Origin: Linyphia triangularis
Taxonomy: Eukaryota; Arthropoda; Arachnida; Araneae; Linyphiidae
Length of the DNA: 64,000 nucleotides
Assembly: GCA_963978545.1 (NCBI GenBank)
Contig: OZ021727.1
Coordinates: forward strand, 17,124,743 to 17,188,742
Direction of reading: 5' to 3'
Below are positions 10,201 through 22,800 of this stretch, piece by piece. A program made the translations under genes and the position numbers. The notes beneath the pieces were generated by a model. It ran no database searches. It saw nothing but the letters and a program-made list of their open reading frames with translations, and was not told the DNA's origin. Position 1 is the stretch's first letter, and every line of letters starts with the position of its first letter.

Positions 10201-11718
10201 GATTCTGCTATATACTAGCTTCAACTTCTTCATAGTAAAGAAATTTTGAAAATTTTACTTTTTGAACAATAATTCATTTAACATCGTCCCCCCGTGTATT
10301 TTCAATGAGGGAAATTAGCTCAAATGCTTGCCTTTTCTGATTTTTTGTTGCGAATATGTGACGATTTGACTGCGGAATTCGACTCGGGTGATTTTTTCAA
10401 TAACCCTGGGTCTAAAAAAATAGGAAGAATTCGAAAATGAAGAAATTTGAAGTTTTCCGTACGATTAACATGTTGAAAATTAAAAACGAAAAATTTTGAT
10501 CGTGTACTTTTTGGGATAAACTTTTGAAAAACTTATTATTTTCTGAGTGTTATTAAATTGGAAATGGAGATTCTGCTATATACTAGCTTCCACTTCTTTA
10601 TTGAAAATTTTTTTTGAAAATTTTACTTTTTGAACAATAATTCATTTACCATCGTCCCCCCGTGTATTTTCAATGAGGGAAATAGGCTCAAATGCTTGCC
10701 TTTTCTGATTTTTTGTTGCGAATAAGTGACGATTTGACTGCGGAATTCGATTTGGGTGATTATTTCAATAACCCTGGGTCAAAAAAAAATTGAAAGAATT
10801 CGAAAATGTAGAAATTTGAAGTTTTCCGTACGATTAACATGTGGAAAATTAAAAACGAAAATTTTTGTTCGTGCACTTTTTGGGACCAACTTTTGAACCA
10901 CTTAATATTTTCTGAGTGTTATAAAATTGGAATTGGAAATTCTGCTATATACTAGCTTTAATTTCTTCATAGTAAAAAAATTTTGAAAATTTTACATTAT
11001 GAACAATAATTCATTGAACATCGTCCCCCCGTGTATTTTCAATGAGGGAAATAGGCTCAAATACTTTCCTTTTCTTATTTTTGGTTGCAAATATGTGACG
11101 ATTTGACTGCGGAATTCGACTCGGGTGATTTTTTCAATAACCCTGGGTCAAAAAAAAATTGAAAGAATTCGAAAATGTAGAAATTTGAAGTTTTCCGTAC
11201 GATTAACATGTGGAAATTTAAAAACTAAAAATTTTGATAGTGCACTTTTTGGGACCAACTTTTGAACCACTTAATATTTTCTGAGTGTTATAAAATTGAA
11301 ATTTTAGATTCTGCTATATACTAGCTTCAATTTCTTCATAGTAAAGAAATTTTGAAATTTTTACTTTTTGAACAATAATTCATTGAACATCGTCCATCCG
11401 TGTATTTTCAATGAGGGAAATAGGATCAAATACTTTCCTTTTCTTATTTAAAATTGCAAATATGTGACGATTTGACTGCGGAATTCGACTCAGGTGATCT
11501 TTTCAATAACCCTGGGTCAAAAAAAATTGAAAGAATTCGAAAATGTCGAAATTTGAATGTTTCCGTACGATTAACATGTGGAAATTTAAAAATGAAAAAA
11601 TTTGATAGTGCACTTTTTGAAACCAATTTTTCAACCACTTATTATTTTCTGAGTGTTATAAAATTGGAATTGGAGATTCTGCTATATACTTGTCTCAATT
11701 TCTTCATAGTAAAGATAT
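10201..11718 (+). repeat. Block j-k-l-m, first copy, with chimeric k
   Basis: Marks 10359, 10727, 11096 and 11465. It matches 28229-29745 at offset 18027-18028 (49 monomers) and, through that copy, 36.3-37.8 kb. The exception is about 10751-10938, where the sequence is class f and not class k (listed separately). Class m carries gaatgtttccg in place of gaagttttccg and the spacer variant cgtccatccgtg. Confidence 0.8.
10751..10938 (+). repeat. Conversion-like tract, class f inside class k
   Basis: The monomer at mark 10727 begins as class k (gcgaataagtgac). From 10751 it reads gatttgggtgattatttc and continues as class f up to ggaattggaaattctg near 10938. It then returns to the flanking class l entry (gctttaatttc, acattatg). 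Two changes in the tract, aatttttgttcg in place of aaaaattttgttcg and ggaaattc in place of ggagattc, occur elsewhere only in the f copy at 8701-8900. The homologous sites near 28.78 and 36.87 kb are plain class k. Confidence 0.8.
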
Positions 11719-13192
11719 TTTGAAAATTTTACTTTTTGAACAATAACTCATTGAACATCGTCCCCCCGTGTATTTTCAATGAGGGAAAGAGGCTCAAATA
11801 CTTTCCTTTTCTTATTTTTGGTTGCAAATATGTGACGATTTGACTGCGGAATTCGACTCGGGTGACTTTTTCAATAACCCTGGGTCAAAAAAAAATTGAA
11901 AGAATTCGAAAATGTCGAAATTTGAAGTTTTTCGTACGATTAACATGTGGAAAATTAAAAACGAAATTTTTTTATTGTGCACTTTTTGAGACCAACTTTT
12001 CAACCACTTATTATTTTCTGAGTGTTATAAAATTGGAATTGGAGATTCTGCTATATACTAGTTTCAACTTCTTCATAGTAAAGAAATTTTGAAAATTTTA
12101 CTTTTTGAACAATAATTCATTTACCATCGTCCCCCCGTGTATTTTCAATGAGGGAAATTAGCTCAAATGCTTGCCTTTTCTGATTTTTTGTTGCAAATAT
12201 GTGACGATTTGACTGCGGAATTCGACTCGGGTGATTTTTTCAATAACCCTGGGTCTAAAAAAATAGGAAGAATTCGAAAATGAAGAAATTTGAACTTTTC
12301 CGTACGATTAACATGTGGAAAATTAAAAACGTAAAATTTTGATCGTGCACTTTTTGGGACCATCTTTTGAACCACTTAATATTTTCTGAGTGTTATAAAA
12401 TTGAAATTTTAGATTCTGCTATATAATAGCTTCAATTTCTTCATAGTAAAGAAATTTTGAAAATTTTACTTTTTGAACAATAACTCATTGAACATCGTCC
12501 CCCCGTGTATTTTCAATGAGGGAAAGAGGCTCAAATACTTTCCTTTTCTTATTTTTGGTTGCAAATATGTGACGATTTGACTGCGGAATTCGACTCGGGT
12601 GACTTTTTCAATAACCCTGGGTCAAAAAAAAATTGAAAGAATTCGAAAATGTCGAAATTTGAAGTTTTTCGTACGATTAACATGTGGAAAATTAAAAACG
12701 AAATTTTTTTATTGTGCACTTTTTGAGACCAACTTTTCAACCACTTATTATTTTCTGAGTGTTATAAAATTGGAATTGGAGATTCTGCTATATACTAGTT
12801 TCAACTTCTTCATAGTAAAGAAATTTTGAAAATTTTACTTTTTGAACAATAATTCATTTACCATCGTCCCCCCGTGTATTTTCAATGAGGGAAATTAGCT
12901 CAAATGCTTGCCTTTTCTGATTTTTTGTTGCAAATATGTGACGATTTGACTGCGGAATTCGACTCGGGTGATTTTTTCAATAACCCTGGGTCTAAAAAAA
13001 TAGGAAGAATTCGAAAATGAAGAAATTTGAACTTTTCCGTACGATTAACATGTGGAAAATTAAAAACGTAAAATTTTGATCGTGCACTTTTTGGGACCAT
13101 CTTTTGAACCACTTAATATTTTCTGAGTGTTATAAAATTGAAATTTTAGATTCTGCTATATAATAGCTTCAATTTCTTCATAGTAAAGAAAT
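11719..13192 (+). repeat. Dimer n-o, two tandem copies (737 bp unit)
   Basis: Marks 11833, 12202, 12570 and 12939. The two copies look identical by eye over about 737 bp. Class n has a B head with gtgactttttcaat and a tail with gagaccaac. Class o has an A head with ttgcaaatatg and aacgtaaaattttg. The other long copies of this region (29.8-30.4 and 37.9-38.5 kb) have the dimer once, so this is a local gain. Confidence 0.85.
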
Positions 13193-15480
13193 TTTGAAAA
13201 TTTTACTTTTTGAACAATAATTCATTGAACATCGTCCCCCCGTGTATTTTCAATGAGGGAAATAGGCTCAAATACTTTCCTTTTCTTATTTTTGGTTGCA
13301 AATATGTGACGATTTGACTGCGGAATTCGACTCGGGTGATTTTTTCAATAACCCTGGGTCAAAAAAAATTGAAAGAATTCGAAAATGTCGAAATTTGAAT
13401 GTTTCCGTACGATTAACATGTGGAAATTTAAAAATGAAAAAATTTGATAGTGCACTTTTTGAAACCAACTTTTGAACCACTTAATATTTTCTGAGTGTTA
13501 TAAAATTGAAATTTTAGATTCTGCTATATACTAGCTTCAAATTCTTCATAGTAAAGAAATTTTGAAATTTTTACTTTTTGAACAATAATTCATTGAACAT
13601 CGTCCATCCGTGTATTTTCAATGAGGGAAATAGGATCAAATACTTTCCTTTTCTTATTTAAAATTGCAAATATGTGACGATTTGACTGCGGAATTCGACT
13701 CAGGTGATCTTTTCAATAACCCTGGGTCAAAAAAAATTGAAAGAATTCGAAAATGTCGAAATTTGAATGTTTCCGTACGATTAACATGTGGAAATTTAAA
13801 AATGAAAAAATTTGATAGTGCACTTTTTGAAACCAATTTTTCAATCACTTATTATTTTCTGAGTGTTATAAAATTGGAATTGGAGATTCTGCTATATACT
13901 AGTCTCAATTTCTTCATAGTAAAGATATTTTGAAAATTTTACTTTTTGAACAATAACTCATTGAACATCGTCCCCCCGTGTATTTTCAATGAGGGAAAGA
14001 GGCTCAAATACTTTCCTTTTCTTATTTTTGGTTGCAAATATGTGACGATTTGACTGCGGAATTCGACTCGGGTGACTTTTTCAATAACCCTGGGACAAAA
14101 AAAAATTGAAAGAATTCGAAAATGTCGAAATTTGAAGTTTTCCGTACGATTAACATGTGGAAATTTAAAAACGAAAATTTTGATAGTGCACTTTTTGAAA
14201 CCAACTTTTCAACCACTTATTATTTTCTGAGTGTTATAAAATTGGAATTGGAGATTCTGCTATATACTAGCTTCAACTTCTTCATAGTAAAGAAATTTTG
14301 AAAATTTTACTTTTTGAACAATAATTCATTGAACATCGTCCTGCGTGTATTTTCAATGAGGTAAATAGGGTCAAATACTTTCCTTTTCTTATTTTTGGTT
14401 GCAAATATGTGACGATTTGACTGCGGAATTCGACTCGGGTGATTTTTTCAATAACTCTGGGTCAAAAAAAAATGGAAAGAATTCGAAAATGTAGAAATTT
14501 GAAGTTTTCCGTACGATTAACATGTGGAAATTTAAAAACGAAAAATTTTGATAGTGCACTTTTTGGGACCAACTTTTGAACAACTTAATAATTTCTGAGT
14601 GTTATTAAATTGGAAATGGAGATTCTGCTATATACTAGCTTCCACTTCTTTATTGAAAAATTTGTTTGAAAATTTTACTTTTTGAACAATAATTCATTTA
14701 CCATCGTCTCCCCGTGTATTTTCAATGAGGGAAATAGGCTCAAATACTTTCCTTTTCTTATTTAAAATTGCAAATATGTGACGATTTGACTGCGGAATTC
14801 GACTCGGGTGATTTTTTCAATAACCCTGGGTCTAAAAAAATAGGAAGAATTCGAAAATTAAGAAATTTGAACTATTACGAACGATTAACATGTGGAAAAT
14901 TAAAAACGAAAAATTTTAAACGTGCACTTTTTTGGACCATCTTTTGAACCACTTAATATTTTCTGAGTGTTATAAAATTGAAATTTTAGATTCTGCTATA
15001 TACTAGCTACAATTTCTTCATAGTAAAAAAATTTAGAAAATTTTACATTTTAAACAATAATTCATTTAACATCGTCCCCCCGTGTATTTTCAATGAGGGA
15101 AATTAGCTCAAATGCTTGCCTTTTCTGATTTTTTGTTGCAAATATGTGACGATTTGACTGCGGAATTCGACTCGGGTGATTTTTTCAATAACCCTGGGTC
15201 TAAAAAAATAGGAAGAATTCGAAAATGAAGAAATTTGAACTTTTCCGTACAATTAACATGTGGAAAATTAAAAACGAAAAATTTTGATCGTGCAATTTTT
15301 GGGACCATCTTTTGAACCACTTAATATTTTCTGAGTGTTATAAAATTGAAATTTTAGATTCTGCTATATACTAGCTTCAATTTCTTCATAGTAAAGAAAT
15401 TTTGAAAATTTTACTTTTTCAACAATAATTCATTGAACATCGTCCCCCCGTGTATTTTCAATGAGGGAAATAGGCTCAAA
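13193..15480 (+). repeat. Mosaic segment m-m-x-q-r-o
   Basis: Marks 13307, 13675, 14043, 14410, 14779 and 15147. The first monomer is chimeric: B head, class m body (gaatgtttccg) and T2 tail. The second matches 11465 at offset 2210 (six monomers). Marks 14043 and 14410 match 4274 and 4641 at offset 9769 (26 monomers plus the N run), including the tgaggtaaatagggtc stretch. The monomer at 14779 has a C head on a t body with gaactattacgaac, a private change. Confidence 0.75.
14410..14778 (+). repeat. Reference monomer carrying the T3 tail
   Basis: The third tail type reads gaacaacttaata, gttattaaattggaaatgg and gcttccacttctttattg, and lacks the usual catagtaaag segment. It is the most diverged tail. 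It follows a limited set of bodies (classes b, j, q and u), for example after the marks at 961, 4641, 5743, 7217, 10359, 16249, 17723, 20661, 23235, 28387, 36481, 45679, 46784 and 57826. Its spread in the right half (45-64 kb) tracks the trimer and 13-monomer duplications. Confidence 0.75.
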
Positions 15481-18400
15481 TACTTTCCTTTTCTTATTTA
15501 AAATTGCAATTATGTGACGATTTGACTGCGGAAATCGACTCAGGTGATTTTTTCAATAACCCTGGGTAAAAAAAAATTGAAAGAATTCGAAAATGTCGAA
15601 ATTTGAAGTTTTCCGTACGATTAACATGTGGAAATTTAAAAACGAAAATTTTGATAGTGTACTTTTTGAAACCAACTTTTCAACCACTTATTATTTTCTG
15701 AGTGTTAGAAAATTGGAATTGGAGATTCTGCTATATACTAGCTTCAACTTCTTCATAGTAAAGAAATTTTGAAAATTTTACTTTTTGAACAATAATTCAT
15801 TGAACATCGTCCCCCTGTGTATTTTCAATGAGGGAAATAGGATCAAATACTTTCCTTTTCTTATTTAAAATTGCAAATATGTGACGATTTGACTGCGGAA
15901 TTCGACTCAGGTGATTTTTTCAATAACCCTGGGTCAAAAAAAATTGAAAGAATTTGAAAATGTCGAAATTTGAAGTTTTTCGTACGATTAACAAGTGGAA
16001 AATTAAAAACGAAAATTTTTTATTGTGCTCTTTTTGGTACCAACTTTTTAACCACTTATTATTTTCTGAGTGTTATAAAATTGGAATTGGAGATTCTGCT
16101 ATATACTAGCTTCAAATTCTTCATAGTAAAGAAATTTTGAAAATTTTACTTTTTGAACAATAATTTATTGAACATCGTCCTGCGTGTATTTTCAATGAGG
16201 TAAATAGGCTCAAATGCTTGCCTTTTCTGATTTTTGGTTGCGAATATGTGACGAATTGACTGCGGAATTCGACTCGGGTGATTTTTTCAATAACCCTGGG
16301 TCTAAAAAAATAGGAAGAATTCGAAAATGAAGAAATTTGAAGTTTTCCGTACGATTAACATGTGGAAAATTAAAAACGAAAAATTTTGATCGTGTACTTT
16401 TTGGGATAAACTTTTGAACAACTTAATATTTTCTGAGTGTTATTAAATTGGAAATGGAGATTCTGCTATATACTAGCTTCCACTTCTTTATTGAAAAAAT
16501 TTTTTGAAAATTTTACTTTTTGAACAATAATTCATTTACCATCGTCCCCCCGTTTATTTTCAATGAGGGAAATAGGCTCAAATGCTTGCCTTTTCTGATT
16601 TTTTGTTGCGAATAAGTGACGATTTGACTGCGGAATTCGACTCCTGTGACTCTTTCAATAACCCTGGGTCTAAAAAAATAGGAAGAATTCGAAAATGAAG
16701 AAATTTGAAGTTATCCGTACGATTAACATGTAAATTATTAAACACGAAAAATTTTGATCGTGCACTTTTTGGGACCATCTTTTGAACCACTTAATATTTT
16801 CTGAGTGTTATAAAATTGAAATTTTAGATTCTGCTATATACTAGCTTCAATTTCTTCATAGTAAAAAAATTTTGAAAATTTTACATTATGAACAATAATT
16901 CATTGAACATCGTCCCGCCGTGTATTTTCAATGAGGGAAATAGGCTCAAATACTTTCCTTTTCTTATTTTTGGTTGCAAATATGTGACGATTTGACTGCG
17001 GAATTCGACTCAGGTGATTTTTTCAATAACCCTGGGTCAAAAAAAATTGAAAGAATTCGAAAATGGCGAAATTTGAAGTTTTCCGTACGATTAACATGTG
17101 GAAATTTAAAAACGAAAAATTTTGATAGTGCACTTTTTGAAACCAACTTTTCAACCCTTTATTATTTTCTGAGTGTTATAAAATTGGAATTGGAGATTCT
17201 GCTATATACTAGCTTCAACTTCTTGAAAGTAAAAAAATTTTGAAAATTTTACTTTTTGAACAATAATTCATTTAACATCGTCCCCCCTGTGTATTTTCAA
17301 TGAGGGTAATTAGCACAAATGCTTGCCTTTTCTGATTTTTTGTTGCGAATATGTGACGATTTAACTGCGGAATTCGACTCGGGTGAATTTTTCAATAACC
17401 CTGGGTCTAAAAAAATAGGAAGAATTCGAAAATTAATAAAATTTGAACTTTTCCGTACGATTAACATGTGGAAAATTAAAAACGAAAAATTTTGATCGTG
17501 CACTTTTTGGGACAATCTTTTGAACCACTTAATATTTTCTGAGTGTTATAAAATTGAAATTTTAGATTCTGCTATATACTAGCTTCAATTTCTTCATAGT
17601 AAAAAAATTTAGAAAATTTTATATTTTGAACAATAATTCATTGAACATGGTCCCCCCGTGTATTTTCAATGAGGGAAATAGGCTCAAATACTTTCCTTTT
17701 CTTATTTTTGGTTGCAAATATGTGACGATTTGACTGCGGAATTCGACTCGGTTGATTTTTTCAATAACCCTGGGTCAAAAAAAAATTGAAAGAATTCGAA
17801 AATGTAGAAATGTGAAGTTTTCCGTACGATTAACATGTGGAAAATTAAAAACGAAAATTTTTGATTTTGTACTTTTTGGGATAAACTTTTGAACAACTTA
17901 ATATTTTCTGAGTGTTATTAAATTGGAAATGGAGATTCTGCTATATACTAGCTTCCACTTCTTCATAGTAAAGAAATTTTGAAAATTTTACTTTTTGAAC
18001 AATAATTCATTGAACATCGTCCCCCCGTGTATTTTCAATGAGGGAAATAGGATCAAATACTTTCCTTTTCTTATTTAAAATTGCAAATATGTGACGAGTT
18101 GACTGCGGAATTCGACTCAGAAGATTTTTTCAATAACCCTGGGTAAAAAAAAATTTAAAGAATTCGAAAATGTCGAAATTTGAAGTTTTTCGTACGATTA
18201 ACAAGTGGAAAATTAAAAACGAAATTTTTTTATTGTGCACTTTTTGGGACCAACTTTTCAACCACTTATTATTTTCTGAGTGTTATAAAATTAGAATTGG
18301 AGATTCTGCTATATACTAGCTTCAATTTCTTCATAGTAAAGAAATTTTGAAAATTTTACATTTTGAACAATAATTCATTGAACATCGTCCCCCCGTGTAT

Positions 18401-20158
18401 TTTCAATGAGGGAAATAGGCTCAAATACTTTCCTTTTCTTATTTAAAATTGCAAATATGTGACGATTTGACTGCGGAATTCGACTCGCGTGATTTTTTCA
18501 ATAACACTGGGTCTAAAAAAATAGGAAGAATTCGAAAAATAAGAAATTTGAAGTTTTCCGTACGATTAACATGTGGAAAATTAAAAACGAAATATTTTGA
18601 TCATGCACTTTTTGGGACCAACTTTTGAACCACTTAATATTTTCTGAGTGTTATAAAATTAAAATTTTAGATTCTGCTATATACCAGCTTCAACTTCTTC
18701 ATAGTAAAAAATTTTTGAAAATTTTACTTTTTGAACAATAATTCATTGAACATCGTCCCCCCGTGTATTTTCAAAGAGGGAAATAGGCTCAAATGCTTGA
18801 TTTTTCTGATTTTTGGTTGCAAATATGTGACGATTTGACTGCGGAATTCGACTCGGGTGATTTTTTCAATTACCCTGGGTCTAAAAAAATAGGCAGAGTT
18901 CGAAAGAAATTTGAACTTTTCCAAACGATTAACATGAGGAAAATTAAAAACGAAAAATTTTGATCGTGTACTTATTGGGACCAACTTTTGAACCATCACT
19001 TAATATTTTCTGAGTGTTATAAAATTGGAATTGGAGATTCTGCTATATACTAGCTTCAATTTCTTCATAGTAAAGAAATTTTGAAAATTTTACTTTTTGA
19101 ACAATAATTCATTGAACATCGTCCCCCCGTGTATTTTCAATGAAGGAAATAGGCTCAAATACTTTCCTTTTCTTATTTATGGTTGCAAATATGTGACGAT
19201 TTGACTGCGGAAATCGATTTGGGTGATTATTTCAATAACCCTGGGTCAAAAAAAAATTGAAAGAATTCGAAAATGTAGAAATTTGAAGTTTTCCGTACGA
19301 TTAACATGTGGAAAATTAAAAACGAAAAATTTTGTTCGTGCACTTTTTGGGACCAACTTTTGAACCACTTAATATTTTCTGAGTGTTATAAAATTGGAAT
19401 TGGAGATTCTGCTATATACTAGTCTCAATTTCTTCTTAGTAAAGATATTTTGAAAATTTTACTTTTTGAACAATAATTCATTGAACATCGTCCCGCGTGT
19501 ATTTTCAATGAGGGAAATAGGCTCAAATACTTTCCTTTTCTTATTTTTGGTTGCAAATATGTGACGATTTGACTGCGGAATTCGACTCAGGTGATCTTTT
19601 CAATAACCCTGGGTCAAAAAAAATTGAAAGAATTCGAAAATGTCGAAATTTGAAGTTTTTCGTACGATTAACATGTGGAAAATTAAAAACGAAATTTTTT
19701 TATTGTGCACTTTTTGGGACCAACTTTTCAACCACTTATTATTTTCTGAGTGTTATAGAATTGGAGATTCTTCTATATACTAGCTTCAACTTCTTCATAG
19801 TAAAGAAATTTTGAAAATTTTACTTTTTGAACAATAATACATTGAACATCGTCCCCCCGTGTATTTTCAATGAGGGAAATAGGCTCAAATACTTTCCTTT
19901 TCTTATTTAAAATTGCAAATATGTGACGATTTGACTGAGGAATTCGACTCAGGTGATTTTTTCAATAACCCTGGGTAAAAATAAATTGAAAGAATTCGAA
20001 AATGTTTAAATTTGAGTTTTCCGTACAATTAACATGTGGAAATTTAAAAACGAAAAATTTTGATAGTGCACTTTTTGAAACCAACTTTTCAAACACTTAT
20101 TATTTTCTGAGTGTTATAAAATTGGAATTGGAGATTCTGCTATATACTAGCTTCAACT
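15481..20158 (+). repeat. Long ordered block p-t-u-k-w-a-b-c-d-e-f-g-h, second copy
   Basis: Marks 15515, 15882, 16249, 16617, 16985, 17354, 17723, 18092, 18460, 18828, 19194, 19562 and 19924. Nearly identical to 4.98-9.65 kb. Differences I saw include tgtgacgagtt at 18091, cttgaaagt near 17223, gaagattttttc near 18120 and a 6-base deletion near 19757. The right edge is in the tail of class h, which continues as the class w tail (ttcaaagtaaaaaaa) into a new class a monomer. Confidence 0.85.
19757..19764. other. Six-base slippage deletion
   Basis: Sister copies read tatagaattggaattggag (9249, 24532 and 35939 regions). Here the sequence is tatagaattggag, so one unit of the doublet gaattg gaattg is lost. 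The monomer is therefore 362 bp, the shortest in the window. This is a simple replication-slippage change private to this copy. Confidence 0.85.
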
Positions 20159-22800
20159 TCTTCAAAGTAAAAAAATTTTGAAAATTTTACTTTTTGAACA
20201 ATAATTCATTTAACATCGTCCCCCCTGTGTATTTTCAATGAGGGTAATTAGCACAAATGCTTGCCTTTTCTGATTTTTTGTTGCGAATATGTGACGATTT
20301 AACTGCGGAATTCGACTCGGGTGAATTTTTCAATAACCCTGGGTCTAAAAAAATAGGAAGAATTCGAAAATTAATAAAATTTGAACTTTTCCGTACGATT
20401 AACATGTGGAAAATTAAGAACGAAAAATTTTGATCGTGCACTTTTTGGGACAATCTTTTGAACCACTTAATATTTTCTGAGTGTTATAAAATTGAAATTT
20501 TAGATTCTGCTATATACTAGCTTCAATTTCTTCATAGTAAAAAAATTTAGAAAATTTTATATTTTGAACAATAATTCATTGAACATGGTCCCCCCGTGTA
20601 TTTTCAATGAGGGAAATAGGCTCAAATACTTTCCTTTTCTTATTTTTGGTTGCAAATATGTGACGATTTGACTGCGGAATTCGACTCGGTTGATTTTTTC
20701 AATAACCCTGGGTCAAAAAAAAATTGAAAGAATTCGAAAATGTAGAAATGTGAAGTTTTCCGTACGATTAACATGTGGAAAATTAAAAACGAAAATTTTT
20801 GATTTTGTACTTTTTGGGATAAACTTTTGAACAACTTGATATTTTCTGAGTGTTATTAAATTGGAAATGGAGATTCTGCTATATACTAGCTTCCACTTCT
20901 TCATAGTAAAGAAATTTTGAAAATTTTACTTTTTGAACAATAATTCATTGAACATCGTCCCCCCGTGTATTTTCAATGAGGGAAATAGGATCAAATACTT
21001 TCCTTTTCTTATTTAAAATTGCAAATATGTGACGATTTGACTGCGGAATTCGACTCAGAAGATTTTTTCAATAACCCTGGGTAAAAAAAAATTTAAAGAA
21101 TTCGAAAATGTCGAAATTTGAAGTTTTTCGTACGATTAACATGTGGAAAATTAAAAACGAAAATTTTTTATTGTGCACTTTTTGGGACCAACTTTTCAAC
21201 CACTTATTATTTTCTGAGTGTTATAAAATTAGAATTGGAGATTCTGCTATATACTAGCTTCAATTTCTTCATAGTAAAGAAATTTTGAAAATTTTACATT
21301 TTGAACAATAATTCATTGAACATCGTCCCCCCGTGTATTTTCAATGAGGGAAATAGGCTCAAATACTTTCCTTTTCTTATTTAAAATTGCAAATATGTGA
21401 CGATTTGACTGCGGAATTCGACTCGCGTGATTTTTTCAATAACACTGGGTCTAAAAAAATAGGAAGAATTCGAAAAATAAGAAATTTGAAGTTTTCCGTA
21501 CGATTAACATGTGGAAAATTAAAAACGAAATATTTTGATCATGCACTTTTTGGGACCAACTTTTGAACCACTTAATATTTTCTGAGTGTTATAAAATTAA
21601 AATTTTAGATTCTGCTATATACCAGCTTCAACTTCTTCATAGTAAAAAATTTTTGAAAATTTTACTTTTTGAACAATAATTCATTGAACATCGTCCCCCC
21701 GTGTATTTTCAAAGAGGGAAATAGGCTCAAATGCTTGATTTTTCTGATTTTTGGTTGCAAATATGTGACGATTTGACTGCGGAATTCGACTCGGGTGATT
21801 TTTTCAATTACCCTGGGTCTAAAAAAATAGGCAGAGTTCGAAAGAAATTTGAACTTTTCCAAACGATTAACATGAGGAAAATTAAAAACGAAAAATTTTG
21901 ATCGTGTACTTATTGGGACCAACTTTTGAACCATCACTTAATATTTTCTGAGTGTTATAAAATTGGAATTGGAGATTCTGCTATATACTAGCTTCAATTT
22001 CTTCATAGTAAAGAAATTTTGAAAATTTTACTTTTTGAACAATAATTCATTGAACATCGTCCCCCCGTGTATTTTCAATGAAGGAAATAGGCTCAAATAC
22101 TTTCCTTTTCTTATTTATGGTTGCAAATATGTGACGATTTGACTGCGGAAATCGATTTGGGTGATTATTTCAATAACCCTGGGTCAAAAAAAAATTGAAA
22201 GAATTCGAAAATGTAGAAATTTGAAGTTTTCCGTACGATTAACATGTGGAAAATTAAAAACGAAAAATTTTGTTCGTGCACTTTTTGGGACCAACTTTTG
22301 AACCACTTAATATTTTCTGAGTGTTATAAAATTGGAATTGGAGATTCTGCTATATACTAGTCTCAATTTCTTCATAGTAAAGAAATTTTGAAAATTTTAC
22401 TTTTTGAACAATAATACATTGAACATCGTCCCCCCGTGTATTTTCAATGAGGGAAATAGGCTCAAATACTTTCCTTTTCTTATTTAAAATTGCAAATATG
22501 TGACGATTTGACTGAGGAATTCGACTCAGGTGATTTTTTCAATAACCCTGGGTAAAAATAAATTGAAAGAATTCGAAAATGTTTAAATTTGAGTTTTCCG
22601 TACAATTAACATGTGGAAATTTAAAAATGAAAAATTTTGATAGTGCACTTTTTGAAACCAACTTTTCAAACACTTATTATTTTCTGAGTGTTATAAAATT
22701 GGAATTGGAGATTCTGCTATATACTAGCTTCAACTTCTTCATAGTAAAGAAATTTTGAAAATTTTACTTTTTGAACAATAATTCATTGAACATCGTCCCC
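20159..22800 (+). repeat. Block a-b-c-d-e-f-h, class g missing
   Basis: Marks 20292, 20661, 21030, 21398, 21766, 22132 and 22501. Matches 17297-20158 at offset 2938 (eight monomers) from class a to class f. The f tail then jumps straight to the class g tail and class h head, skipping one monomer, at 22361-22388. Private changes include attaagaacg near 20416 and aacttgata near 20835. Confidence 0.85.
22361..22388. other. Junction deleting exactly one monomer (class g)
   Basis: In complete copies the f tail reads tagtctcaatttcttctta then gatattttg, and the g tail reads tagcttcaacttcttcata then gaaattttg. Here the first half is f-like (tagtctcaatttc) and the second half g-like (catagtaaagaaattttg). 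The crossover lies in this short shared stretch and removes 368 bp without a phase change. Confidence 0.8.

Noticed and set aside
9780..10249. Longer open frames of 83-151 codons near 9.8-10.2 kb
   Set aside because: They are created by reading through the 200 N and are artefacts.
10201..11718. Reading the sequence after the gap as a new, unrelated contig
   Set aside because: The flank continues the same monomer in the same phase and matches the 28 kb copy, so it belongs to the same array.
11719..13192. The identical n-o dimers as an assembly duplication artefact only
   Set aside because: Possible, but tandem 736-737 bp dimers also occur at 49.6, 53.2 and 61.9 kb with their own private differences, so a real gain is equally plausible. 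I kept it as a repeat.
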